A stretch of DNA of 64,000 nucleotides from the NCBI GenBank assembly GCA_963932145.1, contig OZ010580.1, positions 33,623,167-33,687,166 on the forward strand. The letters are read 5' to 3'. Positions 11,081-23,044 of the stretch are shown here, piece by piece. Positions within the stretch are counted from its first letter, which is position 1, and each line of letters begins with the position of its first letter. The notes below the pieces were generated by a model. It saw only the letters and a list, made by a program, of their open reading frames with translations, was not told where the DNA came from and made no database searches. This DNA is from Acanthosepion lycidas (lineage: Eukaryota; Mollusca; Cephalopoda; Sepiida; Sepiidae). Position numbers and translations under genes: made by a program.

Positions 11081-13517
11081 ATTTTCCGATTTCTTTTTGA
11101 AATTGTAGATCTGATGAATTGGATTGTGATTACGATTCCAATGTAATAAATTATAACCATGGAATATTAGTGTTTGAGCTTTTTATTTTATATATATAAT
11201 TTCCAGCAATAATATATTCTTATATGTTGGCTAATTTTATTCAATTTGTCTTTCTCTTTACATATAAATTCTATTTAAATAAAAACATTCTTTTGTGATC
11301 AATTTAATGCTTAATCTTCAAAACAGTACCATTTTAAATTTAGTGCTGCTCTGTTGAACAAACTTTGTTTAATCTTAATCATATCATAAGGCGATAAATC
11401 ATGGAAATACTTGGATTTCATTAATTTTTCCTAGGTTTACTTATAGGATGACACAATTTTTCAAGATTTTTCTACAATAGGCACTGTGACTAGAAATAAT
11501 CCTTGTTATCAATTTATTTTCCTATTATAGATTAAGTATGTCAGATCACAAATGTGAAAATATTTTTAATAAAATTATATAATAATTGATAGCAGGGTCC
11601 ATTTTGCAATGTAAATACATTATAAATTGATCCCCCAGTGGATGTACCTCAAAAAATGTTGATATATCCCATTTCCAAACAACTACAAAATGACATTAAT
11701 CATTTATTTTTCAAAAACTATTTTCTTATATCACAAAGAACTCCAGATTAAGAATTTGACATGAGATTTTATTGTTTTAAAATTTTTGAAAAATTACATG
11801 GCATGAGTATATTATCATTTATGTCTTATCATTATTACTTTTTATATTTTTGATTTATTGTTTTTTGGCTTTTGTAGAAGGATCAGTTTACAATGAATTT
11901 ACATAGTAAACAGGTCATTTCAATAAACCTTTATAAATTTTAATAAAAATTTTTTTTCGATATTCTTAATCTGGTGTGCTTAATATGAAAAAAATGATTT
12001 TCTGGTTGTGCCTGTTTTAAAACTACCAATTTTTCTTTGCTAGAATTTTTTTTGCAATATGCTAACATATTTGAAATCTTCACAGCATTTAGTATTGTTG
12101 AAGATATTGTTAGTATTTTTTATCGAGATTTACAAATCTGTTTTGTTCAATTCAGCAAATCAGTCGGTGAAATTTGAATAAACTGATTTTTTTTTTAAAA
12201 ATGCTTTGACAAAAACCCAACTTCTTTCTTTAATTTAATTTTAGAAGACTTCATGGTAAACAATATTTTTTAATAAAATGTTTTTTTTTTTCCTTAACAG
12301 TGAAGCATTTCTTACTAATTTAAGAAAAGATATGCAAAACACAATGTTGCATTTTTATCAAATAATTATTTGTTATTTTAATCATTAGATTGTTTTTAAA
12401 ATAGAGGGAATATTTTGTATGTTAAATAATAAAACTTAATTTTTCCAAAAAATTAATGGAAATTTATTGTATGAAGCTATGCACCCTAGTTAAACCAAAT
12501 GTAATTTGTACCCACTTACTGTTTGCACTTCTCCCCAAAATTTGGTTTTGATCTATCAATATCTGGCTATTTTAGAAGGTGTGATGAATGGACAAATAGA
12601 AGTCATAGAATTTTAGAAACAGATAGATAAACTTTTACTTTCTGAATTTGGTTTCTTCTGTCAATCGGCTCCAGTTTAAGGAAACAGATATTCAGTTTAT
12701 TGTAACCACAATTAATAACTTTTTCTGTTGCCTTCAAATAGAAAATTTATTAGTTGTAATCGAGCAGTTGTAAAAAATTCTAACAAGACTCTCTTTATTA
12801 AAAACTATTTTTTGTTTTTTAGTGAATGATCATTATGAACATGACAGATGGAAAACATTACTGTAACCTATGAGAGTTGATGGAAAGTGATTCAGTTTTA
12901 TTTTTGCGATTTGAAAATCATTTTATTTTTTAAGGTAAGTGTACTATTTTCAATACATCCCTAACCTTGTAGAATAAAACAACAACAAAAAAAAAATTAA
13001 TATTATTTTCTAATTTTTATTGTATCCAGAAAACACTAAGATTATATTTTTCCAGCAAAGGTGATAAATAAACCAACTTGCTCTCAGGAATGTGAGCTAC
13101 ACAAGTGATTCTAGTTTTTAGAAGTGATATACATTAACAGAATGCAAATTTGACATGCAAGTTTTTCAGTGTGTGGGTTTTGTCTAAGAAGGAAAAAATA
13201 TTTCTTTAATCCAAAAAGAACTTGATGAGGCAGATTAACCCATATTTTCCTGGCATCTGTTTAAAATGACGTTGCGACCATTTTACTTAGTTTACATTTT
13301 CGTGATTTTAACTTTTAGATCAATACTTTAGAGGGATTTACAATTTAAATAAATTGACTCATTAAATCTCTGTGCTCTTTATATGACAGCTAAAGATATA
13401 ATTTAAATGCAGTTAATAACAATAATCTAAATAAATAACTGGCAAATTCTGTTTGTTTGTGTGTCTGAAACCCCTCTCTCAGGCCATACTTGCTCTTGAT
13501 AGATATATACCTTTTCG
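11081..13517. other. Long AT-rich stretch, no gene seen
   Basis: Very AT-rich. A weak inverse pair (ccagattaagaat near 11741, attcttaatctgg near 11962) is the only structure noticed. Confidence 0.6.
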
Positions 13518-13619
13518 GAATCTGAATGATCCTGAGATTGAAAATCTGCCATTCATCTGGTGTGTTCAAGCACCAGATGAAGGGCAGATTTTCAATCTTA
13601 GGATCATTCTGCAGATTCT
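13518..13619. repeat. 102-bp hairpin, MITE-like
   Basis: Inverted repeat with arms of about 46 bases: gaatctgaatgatcctgaga, then gattgaaaatctgcc and catctggtg, against the reverse order on the right, around a loop near gtgttcaag. No TA or longer target duplication is evident, so the transposon class is unknown. Confidence 0.7.
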
Positions 13620-13864
13620 AGCAATGTGATTTGTGCTTGGATAAGGAGGGAACAGTTAAAAATTTAAATTTTGAAATAACTGAAAAAAATTAGTGATTTT
13701 TAAGTTTTTAATTTATATTTAGTTTAAAGCAACACAAACTTTGTGAATTTAAAAATGTTTCTTTTTAAATTCAGTTTAAAATAACTCCAAAATTTTGAAT
13801 TGAGGAAATCAATTTTATTTCTTCAAAATGCCAAGAAATCAGAGTGAGAGTTTTTGTGATGTGA

Positions 13865-14050
13865 AGTTTTGAAGTTCCACAGAGTTTGTGATTTGAAGAA
13901 CTCAACTCCATTGAAGTTCCATGGGTTTTATGATTTGAAGAACTCAATTTTCAGCACAATCAAATTTTCAACATGAATTGAGCTTATAGCCTGAATCAGA
14001 GTTAAAGTGAGATTTTGAAGTTCCATGGAGTGAATTGCAGAATTCAAAGT
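13865..14050. repeat. Degenerate ~50-bp tandem units
   Basis: ttgaagttccacagagtttg, tgatttgaagaactcaa recurs as ttgaagttccatgggtttta, tgatttgaagaactcaa, with a third partial unit near 14013 (ttgaagttccatggagtgaa). Confidence 0.6.
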
Positions 14051-14595
14051 TATTTCTTCAAAATTATCATTGCTGTTTTCTAAGCTGGGCCACAAGGTCA
14101 TTCTTAATGTGGGAAACCTAAGCGCATAGAGTCAAGCAAAGCACAAAAATTGCCCAGCCCCTGCAACTGTTGATTGTGTTGGAGGTGCAACCTCATGCAG
14201 CTGTTCCCCAGTGCTGGGCACCTCCATAGTATTTATTTTCCTCATAAAATATGATGAATATTATAGAAGAAATAACATTTTAATTATATTTGACGATGGA
14301 AGGAAATTCAAGCTACTTCACTCTAGGGAGTGATGTTTCTTGGTTAAAAATCAACAATAAAAATATTTTTTTACATAAAAAAAAAAAAAAAAAATTATGC
14401 AATGACATTGGAGATCTGTTAGATAAACCGACAATAAAAGTAAGAATTTTAGATTAGCTAAAACTTTGTCCAATTTTGTTAAATCGAGAAAATAAGAGAT
14501 GAAAATCAGTAGAAATAAGGAAGAAAGGGAGACATTAATTGATACGTCAAACATGGATTACCTGCCCTTTGAGCTGCTAAAGTGAAGAATCACCT

Positions 14596-14780
14596 TTTTC
14601 TTTTTTTTCTCCTTTTTTTTTCTCCTTTTTTTTTCTCCTTTTTTTTTTCTCCTTTTTTTTTTTCTCCTTTTTTTTTTTCTCCTTTTTTTTTTCTCCTTTT
14701 TTTTTTTTTCTCCTTTTTTTTTTTTCTCCTTTTTTTTTTCTCCTTTTGTTTTTTTCCTCCTTTTGTTTTTTTTCTCCAGA
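14596..14780. repeat. Polypyrimidine minisatellite, CTCC plus a T-run
   Basis: About thirteen units of the form CTCC followed by 8-11 T, on the plus strand, degenerating at the right end where the T-run is broken by G. All-pyrimidine on one strand for about 150 bases. The Lys/Arg-rich and Phe-rich frames across it are artefacts of the repeat. Confidence 0.9.
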
Positions 14781-14781
14781 A

Positions 14782-15000
14782 CAGGGTTGTCCAACCTTTT
14801 TTTCTAATGAGCCAAATTAGAAATTTAGGTATATTTTTAATAGGCCACAAAATTACTTTATTTAAATTTGCTTTTAAAAAAATTCAAAACGTTGTGAATA
14901 ACAAATTTTAATAAATATATATAATTACAAAAAATAATGTATTATTGACAATAAAAAAAAAATGTTCATACACAAAATAAATTCAATGTGATTTTTGACA
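14782..15000 (+). mobile_element. Possible hAT-type transposon end
   Basis: CAGGGTTGTCCAACCTTTTT at 14782 directly after the minisatellite, followed by aataggccacaaaattac, resembles the left ends of many hAT elements (CAGGGGTGTCCAA...). No matching right end or 8-bp duplication was found, so the extent is a guess. Confidence 0.4.
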
Positions 15001-15584
15001 TTGCTTTCCTTTTATAATATTATCAATATCTGTTTTTATGGTATTAGTCTTTATTCTAAGAATGTTAGTTAAATGGGAATCAGTCAACCTTTTATTTGCT
15101 TTTTTCTAAGCAATTTTGATGTTTTTTCATGCATGAAGAGAATTGTTCACAGCAGTATGTACTACGCCACATGCATCACCATTTTCTAGATGAGCTAAAT
15201 AATTTTTATTTAGCTCTAGCTCTTGTCCCACCCACCAGCCAGTGTGTCTTGGTAAAGGCTTTTGTCCCCTTCCACTTTTAGTGCAATGGGGAAGTGAACC
15301 TACTAGTACAATCTGAGAATAATTTTCTCAAAATACATTATTAAAGTAAGTGAAAATATACCTAAAGATTTTAGTCTACTGTCTTCAGTGGACAACACAC
15401 TCACAGTTAAAAACATATTTTAGTCTTTCTCTTTTTTTTTTCTTCTTTTTAATCATCTACACTAATAGTGAAAATCTTAATGAAAAAGAAATTTTAATAA
15501 GAAGGATAAAAAATTTCTAAATAAAAAAAAAAATTTAAGAATTCTTAAAACATCCAAAATATTTCAGATAAAACAATTGAAGAA
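15001..15584. other. No gene seen
   Basis: AT-rich, with a GC-richer patch at 15215-15310 (cttgtcccacccaccagcca). Could be the interior of the hAT-like element starting at 14782. Confidence 0.45.
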
Positions 15585-16188
15585 ACCTGGTTGAATGGCA
15601 GAAGAGAGGCTTTCCATATGCACACAGTCTCTTTTGGCTAAAGAACAGGATATATCCTCAGGATATTAATAGAATCATTAGTGTTTAAATACCTGATCCT
15701 AACTTAGATCCTGAAGTATATGAGATTATCACAACACAAATGGTTCATGATCCATGTGGTACAATGAACCCACAAGCATCATGTATGAAAAATGGACAAT
15801 GTGAGAAAGCTTATCCAAAAGACTTCATTAATGAAACTAAAACTGAAGTGACAGAATATACTACCTAAAGAAAAAGATCGCCTAAAAATGAAGGAAGAAA
15901 TGCTATCATAGCAGGAAATAGGCAAACTTTTACAATTGACAATAGAGGTATTGTTCCATATTGTGTTCTTTCAGAAAACTTTAAAGGTATATTAATGTAG
16001 AAGTATGTTCTGTTCAAACCATCATATACGTAATGAAGTATATTAATAAAGTTTGCAATGCAGTTGTTTTGAGACTAGGAGATGTTGAAAGAAACTTAGA
16101 TGAAGTTGACAACTTCTTAACAGGAAGATTCATTAATGTAAGTGAAGCTGCTTACAGGATAGAATGTGCTGTTAAAACAAAGTTTTAA
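15585..16188 (+). mobile_element. Helitron Rep/helicase fragment
   Basis: Plus-strand frames give WQKRGFPYAHSLFWLKNRI at 15596 (the Helitron Rep HUH region, usually QKRGLPHAHIL; the first His is Tyr here), then after an in-frame stop PDPNLDPEVYEIITTQMVHD, PCGTMNPQASCMKNGQCEKA, YPKDFINETKTE, RKRSPKNEGRN and NRGIVPYCVLSENFKG. After a frameshift come NVEVCSVQTIIYVMKYINK and GRFINVSEAAYRIE. Known: Helitrons are rolling-circle DNA transposons whose Rep/Hel protein has this order, with the P-x-D...HGPCG and C-x-K-x-G-x-C-x-K-x-Y-P-K blocks between Rep and helicase. At least two in-frame stops and one frameshift; both ends are missing. Confidence 0.88.
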
Positions 16189-16639
16189 CCTAGCTTGTTA
16201 GTTATTAATAATAAAATAGAAATATAAGGAAATTATTATGTTGGTGTTGCACATTGATGGAGTCGATGGGAATTCTATTCTTGAAACATGATGTCAACAA
16301 GATTCCTCACTAAAGAACTTTTCAGAGAATCCTTGCAGAGTAAATGAAACTTTTGTTGGTCTACAATCTTTGCATCAAATTCATTTTTCCGTCAGCTCTC
16401 TTTCAAGTTTCTAAGTGGTGTTCCAAGGCACACTCATTACAATGGGAATTACTTCAAAAGTCATATTTCAGGAAAATCTATGACAGTCAAAAAATATTTC
16501 CATATGGCACATTTTGTACTTTTCATGTCATTTTTTTAATAGCTCTCTTAACACCCTCTCTTCAGTTCCAGGCATTTTTCAATATTTTAAGTTTCTTTTT
16601 AGTCCACTTTTCATTTTTGTATCATGAAATAGAAAAGTG

Positions 16640-17060
16640 AATAATTTAAAAATTGCTACTTTATCTATCACAATAAAATAAGGTCTTAGTGCTTCCATGA
16701 CATGAACTGTCTGGACTGAGAAATTCCATGATGTCTTTTGACTATCATTTACTATCACTGTCTCCAGCTGATATTCATACCATTTCTCTTTCATATTGAA
16801 TCTAAATTTACAGCATACTTCTCAATGGATTCTCTTTCCGATCCAGTTTGTGGTCCAACTTGGGACATTCACTGGGTGGTATATGGTCAACTCTCTCATC
16901 AGCTTTCCCACATATCTTGCACTTGCTGTTTTGTGATTTGCTTATCTTGGCATTGATTGCATTTATTTTGATTGCCTGCTTCTGTGTTGAAAATATGACT
17001 TTGTTTTTCTCTTTATAGAACTCTTTCAGCCAAAGCCATTTCTCATATCCAGCAATAGTC
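16640..17060 (-). mobile_element. LINE C-terminus with zinc knuckle and restriction-like endonuclease remains (R2/NeSL-like group)
   Basis: Minus-strand translation: WLWLKEFYKEKN, IKINAINAKISKSQNSK, then CKICGKADERVDH (a C-x2-C...H knuckle), a frame change, FNMKEKWYEYQLETVI, KTSWNFSVQTVHVMEAL and RPYFIVIDK. Known: RLE-type LINEs end with a CCHC knuckle followed by an endonuclease whose core is K/R-PD...D. Here the PD is Pro-Tyr and the distal Asp region is unlike the family, so the nuclease is dead. 5'-truncated remnant about 400 bases long. The clade is an inference from motif order. Confidence 0.65.
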
Positions 17061-18328
17061 TCTGCTGAAAAAAATGTCCATGAAGCTTCTTTCCTTTTAA
17101 TTTGTCATGCCATTATTATTATTATTATATCCAGAAAAGTACATTAAATTTCTACTGCCTGTTGACTAACGGCAGCAGATGTAATTTAGTCATAACTGAT
17201 TATTTCAGTTGGTCAGACTCCTTAAAGAATACATGAATAGTTATTAGTTGAGTAAAAGACTTGATGAAAGGGAAAATGGTGGAAAGAAGATTGTGTTGTG
17301 TCAAGCTTTTAAGTAGAGAAGATCTGACTGCCTTGAAAATCAATATTTGAAATTCTAGATTTTTGACAATGTTCAGAAATTAGTAAATTTAAACTTAAAT
17401 TAATCTGATTTGAAATAAATATGACTTGTAGCATAAAATGCTGTATACAAACATTTCTTGTTTTTCTGAAATGAGAATTGATTTATTGACCGTCAAACAT
17501 ATTCATAGTTAAGTATGGTGAAGCATACAAAATTTATAAGGGGGATGACCTTTAAAACACATGATCTTTTAATGATAGATTTATCAGTTTGTACATCTAT
17601 ACTTCAGAAATTCTGCACATAATCACATACATAAAAACAAATCGAAATTCTTTTAAAAATATTCAGGATCATCAGCTTGTAATAAGCTTTACAATATATG
17701 ATTGATAAATATAATTTTACTTAATAACAATATTTCCTAAGAATTACCACATTGAAAATGAATTTTAAAAGATTTAAAAACTTTATAAATTATTCAATTT
17801 AAAATTGTAAAAAATGAAAAAAATTTTTTTTTTTCAGACAATATTGTCTTTAATACATATTATTCATAAAAGCAATTAAAAGCTTCTATAATTAAATAAT
17901 GTCTTAGTTTTATTGAGTTTTATATTTTTCAATTATAGAATAGATTTTCAGTAAGACCAGGTTTGATTTTGGAAAAAAAATTTGGTTATTTAATTTCTTC
18001 ACAGAATTCTGCTTTTAACTAAAATAGTCACTAAAATTATCACATTGAATTTCTCAAGTTTTCATTAAATTATATAAGGGGCTGAAATGCATGTTAAAAA
18101 AAAAAATTACCAAGATTTTCTAATAAAAATTTAAAAAAAGAATTTCATTCATTTGTGAATAAGTCCTGAAAATTTAATTAAAATCTGACAATTATTTGAT
18201 TTTTGGAAGACTTTTCAAATTAATGTGTCTATCACTGCCTAAAAGAGGCTAAAATTTGTTATGTTAACAGTTAGTACAACTGCTGATGCTAGGAAAGCAA
18301 GTTTTTTAGTCAAAATTTAGAATGTTCT
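17061..18328. other. No gene seen
   Basis: AT-rich sequence without recognisable features; 16189-16640 and 19475-20740 are similar. Confidence 0.55.
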
Positions 18329-18461
18329 AAAAATTGTTAAATTATTAAAAGAAAGGATTAAAGTATTTTTTGAATATCTAATTAAATTTTTAACTCTTAA
18401 AAATTTAATTAAATATTCAAAAAATACTTTGATCCTTTCTCTTAATAACTTAACAATTTTT
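18329..18461. repeat. 133-bp near-perfect hairpin, MITE-like
   Basis: Arms of about 64 bases (aaaaattgttaaattattaa, then gaaaggattaaagtatttt on the left; their inverse on the right) around a tiny centre at about 18395, with few mismatches. Very AT-rich. No obvious target duplication. Confidence 0.75.
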
Positions 18462-18659
18462 GCAATAAAACTTCTTTCATTACATTATGAGCATGTTTTC
18501 ATCATGGTATGCTGACTTTTTTAGTTTTTTTGTGGAAGTACCTAAGTAATAGTAAAGAGAAGTCCCAAAAATACACAAGAAAAAAATTAAAACTTTATTA
18601 CCTATATAAATATTACAAATAATAATAATATAACATAAAATAATGATGCAACCTATTGA

Positions 18660-18806
18660 TTTACACTATTTACATCATTTGGACTGTTGTCCTCATCTTT
18701 ATTGTTATATTCACAATGTTTCAGACATTGTACACTCTAGCCTTCTTAAAGTGATATACCCTTTAGACCTTTTAGGTAGATTGTTCTAATTCCACATGCT
18801 ATATGG
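18660..18806 (-). mobile_element. Diverged copy of the repeat at 42952-43129 and 43236-43409 (possible Penelope-like terminus)
   Basis: Minus strand contains, in order, a tagaacaatctacc-like stretch, an aaagggtatatcacttt-like region, gaaggctagagtgtacaatg, tctgaaacattgtgaat and aaagatgaggacaacagtcc. All but the most diverged parts match the better-preserved pair at 43 kb. The hairpin ACAATG-TCTGAAA-CATTGT (18713-18731) is intact. Confidence 0.65.
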
Positions 18807-18894
18807 TAACCTATTGATATATGTAAAATTATATAATTCATTGTATATCAAGGCAAAGATAATTTCTGCCAATAAAGTGCTTGATAGTTTAAAA

Positions 18895-19326
18895 CAGTGT
18901 TTCTCAACTGGTGTTCCCTGGAAGAGGTTCCTAGAGGTTCCACAAGAAAATGATAAATAGGCTAATGCATTTTTGAGTAATTTTTGTTTTAATTTTGTAT
19001 TTCTAATTTTACTATACACATAAAGCATATTGTTGGGAAATCCTTGGTTATTATAATGAAGGCTTCAACTACTTATATTATTTCAAATTGTAATAATCAT
19101 AGGGAATGTATTTAGCAATGTCTATATGGCATCAGTGTGAAACTGTCTTCACTGGTTAGTGGACAGGATCTGTACATAACAAATTCATGTATCATTGTAT
19201 ATTATGTTTTACCATGTGAACTATTATAAAAATATAAGATTAATAATGATATATAATATTTATGCAGGGGTTCTATGAGACATGAAAACTATTTCAAGAG
19301 TTCCACAAGGGTAAAAATGTTTAGGG
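18895..19326 (+). mobile_element. hAT-type non-autonomous element, decayed
   Basis: The left end CAGTGTTTCTCAACTGGTG continues ttccctggaagaggttccta and gaggttccacaag. Near the right end, aggggttctatgagacatga, aaactatttcaagagttcca and caagggtaaaaatgttta follow. Known: many hAT MITEs start CAGTGTTTCTCAACC and end with a gagacctgaaaattatttca-like block before the inverted terminus. The right terminus and 8-bp duplication are eroded. Confidence 0.65.
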
Positions 19327-19365
19327 CAATAATTATTGAAAAAGAAATAATAAAGTTAAATAGTT

Positions 19366-19474
19366 ATTGGAGATTAACTCGGTTTCTCACTCATCAGAAT
19401 TTCAGATAAGAATTGATTTTATTAATTCAATCAATTCTTATCCAAAGTCCCGATGAGCAAGAATTCTCCAAACT
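19366..19474. repeat. Imperfect inverted repeat, about 110 bp
   Basis: Left arm ggagattaactcggtttctc...cagataagaattgatt pairs with aatcaattcttatccaaagt...gagcaagaattctcca on the right with several mismatches. A decayed hairpin element; class unknown. Confidence 0.55.
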
Positions 19475-20739
19475 CAGAGGTGACATCCAATAAACATTGA
19501 CCTTTTATTATTTTTGATTCAATAATATTTACAAATTATGTCAGTAAAATATTCTTTCACTCGCACTCTGAAATCATTTTGGACTCAAACCAAAACAACA
19601 AAATAAGTTAAGATTACTAAAAATTATGGAATTAATATTTTAAAAAATACTAGAGTAATAAGGTAAATTGATAATTTTTTGCTATTATAGATTTAGTAAA
19701 AAAATTTTTTAAGTATATAGAAGCCAAATTAAAGGAAATTATAGAAAAGCTACAGAAGAATATGAAATTATGGAAAGTCATGATCACCCATATCCTGAAG
19801 GGATATAGCACATGGATGTTAAAATAATTTTACTGTTTGTCATTGTAACACAGCTAAAACAGCAGATCATTACAAGTTTTTTTGTGAGGACAATACTATT
19901 AAAATTCTCTCACTTGAATGCTTAAGTAATTTTCAGTGCAGTTTTCAGTTTAATAATAGTGTAGCGTCCATATTTGTGTACATTTTTATAGTAATGCTTT
20001 GTTATTTGTATGTTTGTGAGAAAAGCTAAAAAGAAAATAATCTAAACATTGAAAGAGGAAAAAAAAATAAAAAGATTACTAATTGCTGCTTAAAAAACTC
20101 GTTTAATAATGATTTTTTTTTCTTTTACAAAACAATAATTTTTATAGTTATTTTATACAAAAATCAATCTTTTTTTTCTTTTCCATCTTGAACATTCCCA
20201 TATTGTATTATAAAATCAGTTTTTCAAATTATAAATTTTGTTAGGTAATACCAAATGCATATTGCCAGCCTCAACTGAACCTTCCATAGGTACAGCTGTT
20301 TACCCAAACATTAAAAACAAAAATAAAAAAAAATAACAGTTAGGGAGAAGTCAGAAAGATTTTATTTATTCAATTTTTTTTTTTTTACAAGGGATATTTG
20401 CAAACAAATTTTAGAAATCTGTAACATGCCTCTTCTCAGAACCTAAAAAAGCAAGATTAATGAATATTATAAGTCTGTCTTTACTTGTAATTCACATCAT
20501 TTTGCAAAAGGCTGAGCCTTTCCCATATGGCAGAGAAACGTTCACTCTTCTCATCTCCCTCAAAACTCCACTGTACAGACTGGTGTGTCATTCAGAGGTT
20601 TTTAAGGGTCACATGACTGATCAAGCTCAGCTCATACTAATTAGGGAAAGGAAACTTAATCCAAAATCTGTATTCAAAAATCATTTCAAATTTGCCTCCT
20701 GCAGATTAAAGGTTAATAGTAAGAAAACTAGAAGTCCTA

Positions 20740-20850
20740 CCAGGATTTATTATTGGTGGGTACAATCTTAACAAGACAAGGCACACTGATGGCACCATGT
20801 TGATGGCAGATTCAAAAATCATCAACTGGAAGAAAACAATGTATGATTGG
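20740..20850 (+). mobile_element. Possible LINE RT palm fragment
   Basis: A short plus-strand frame reads GGYNLNKTRHTDGTMLMADS, which resembles the RT box GGxNLNNxRYADDTVLxADS of the LINE family at 28310-29260, with the YADD changed. Only about 30 residues match, so this is tentative. Confidence 0.4.
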
Positions 20851-21193
20851 CAGCAAGATGAACAGCCCAAGATGTGAGATATGAATTAGTTACCAGAATC
20901 AAGTAATTATAGAAATTTAATTATCATGGAAGTGTTTGAACAGATGGAAAATATGACACTGAAATTCATATAGTGAAAGATACCTTCTAAAATTATTAAG
21001 ATAAAGGAAAATTTTATTAGACAAAAAGAAAAGAATGCTGAACTAGGGTTGCAAACTTGCATCTATACAACTAATATATATATATATATGATCTGTATTA
21101 CCACATCAAGAACTGTTTTGTTAACACCAAAAATTAAATAAAATATTTATTTAAAAATTTATATATGTATGCATCTATATTTAATTCATAGTT

Positions 21194-21231
<38 letters not shown>

Positions 21232-21322
21232 CATGTATTTCTAAGGAATTAAATATTTACTAAATAAATATTTATTCAACAAATTATAATAAATTGTTTA
21301 GTTAACAAATAAATCATAAAAA

Positions 21323-21323
<1 letters not shown>

Positions 21324-21385
<62 letters not shown>
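21324..21385. repeat. (TA)n microsatellite, about 30 units
   Basis: Uninterrupted TA array followed by a T-run, just left of the Helitron. Confidence 0.97.
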
Positions 21386-21399
<14 letters not shown>

Positions 21400-21409
21400 C
21401 TTCATATAA

Positions 21410-22080
21410 TCATACTTATTATAAAACCCAGGTTGTGTGTGTGTCTGTTCATTTATATATTGGATTGGATTTCCTACATTTTTCAACTGATTTCAACAAA
21501 ACTTCACAGGACTACGTAAAATTACCTTGCAGTGGTTCTGACAGTGCCAAAAATTGGAAAAACACAATTGTTTTTGCACAAAATCAATTTGAAAACTCAA
21601 TTAAGAAGCATCGCTGTTGCGAGAATGAAAGGGGGACAGCTCATATCGAGTTATACTTATTATAAAACCCAGGGTGTGTGTGGGTGTGTGTGTATTTGTT
21701 TATATATGGGATTATATATATATATGGATTTCCTACATTTTTCAACCGATTTCAACAAAACTTCACTTTTTTTTGGCAGGTAGTGTTTCTTATTGTCTTT
21801 TTCTTTATTTTTACATTCAGAATGCTTTAAAAATTCCATTTACAAGGCAATTGTTTATAATAAAATCCTATTCAATCAGTAGACTCATAACGATTGAAAA
21901 AATGTTTTTGTTTGAGCTTGGGTTTTACCAATTCATAAAAAAAAAACTAATTAACACATGCATGTCTGTCAACCTTAAACAATAATCTTTGTCAATTTTA
22001 TTTTTCAGTCTTTATGATGGTTGATACTTGATCTATCTCTTACTGTTACATCCCCGGGCAATGCCGGGCTCTACTGCTAG
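21410..22080 (+). mobile_element. Non-autonomous Helitron, about 670 bp, with a duplicated 5' head
   Basis: The right end is classic: a GC hairpin CCCGGGCAATGCCGGG, then a short spacer and CTAG ending at 22080, followed by T. The left end is placed at TCATACTTATTATAAAACCC (21410) after an A, so the insertion would be between A and T, as Helitrons do. Inside, the head (tacttattataaaacccagg, a TG-rich stretch, ggatttcctacatttttcaa, tttcaacaaaacttcac) occurs twice, at about 21413-21510 and 21653-21763. No Rep protein is encoded. The left end is less certain than the right. Confidence 0.85.
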
Positions 22081-23044
22081 TTCTTCATAATTTAAATGTG
22101 CTGGGAAGTTTAACTTTAGGTGCCAGGAGATAATAAAGTGTTGTAAAACCTTTTGATCTAGATGTTTAACTTAACCATTCTCATTCAATTTCTTATTGTT
22201 TTTGTTTTTAATTATTCCACATTGCCTCATCAATAGTTTTGTGAGGAAACGAGATGTCTTGTATGAATGTGGATGTAAATTTATGTAACTGAAATATATA
22301 TTTAACTTATGCTGTTTTTTGTTTATGGAAAGTTTCTCTTTATACAATTTTTTTGAAGATAATTATCATTTTGATACTAAAAATGAAATTTTAAATGTTT
22401 GCAATTTTCTGTATGAAAGACAAAAATTTAGTGGCTCTCAATAGTTAATATGATTTCAGTGAATTTTTCAGCAGAATGACAAAACATTCCCGAATTTCAA
22501 TATATTTTTCTTTTTAGATTTCTCCTAATTTGGACCCTTTCTGAAACAAACATTCTGTCAGTGGGTTTCTTTTTTTAAGAACATTAAATGACAATGAACA
22601 AAACACTTGGCAATAGAAAAGGAAGCCTTTGTACAAATGGAGATACTAAGTGGATACCATTTTACCTTAGTACTGATTAGAAAACAATGGTGTTCCTGTT
22701 CAGTTCTTAACAGTCTAAGGTTAATAAAATTTGGAGATGGAGCATTGAGTCATTTGCTACAGTTTTGACATTAAGACCCAGAGAGGTGGTAGATTTTGTT
22801 TAGTGTCATATCAACCACCATAAGATATTTAATGTTGAAATTTAAATATTTTGGTCACAATTTTATACCTTCAGTTACAGAGAAAATGTATTGTTGGTAA
22901 TTCTACTATAAAATTGCATTGCTGGTCATTTTGCTTTAAAATTTTATTGTTAATTTTACTATAAATAGGTATCATCGGTAATTTTTTTTATATAAAAATG
23001 CATTTTTATATTTTCATAGTTCTTTTTGTTTGGAGGTTCAGTTC
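22081..23044. other. No gene seen
   Basis: AT-rich sequence between the Helitron end and the 23 kb repeat mosaic. Confidence 0.55.

Noticed and set aside
14596-14780. CRISPR-like regular repeat spacing
   Set aside because: Units are low-complexity pyrimidine runs without unique spacers, in an animal genome.
14558-14911. Lys/Arg-rich frames on the minus strand and Phe/Ser-rich frame on the plus strand
   Set aside because: They are the translation of the CTCC/T-run minisatellite; no unique domain or splice context.
20460-20771. 103-codon plus-strand frame starting MNIISLSLL
   Set aside because: Its end overlaps a likely LINE RT stub and the rest matches no family; no splice or promoter support.
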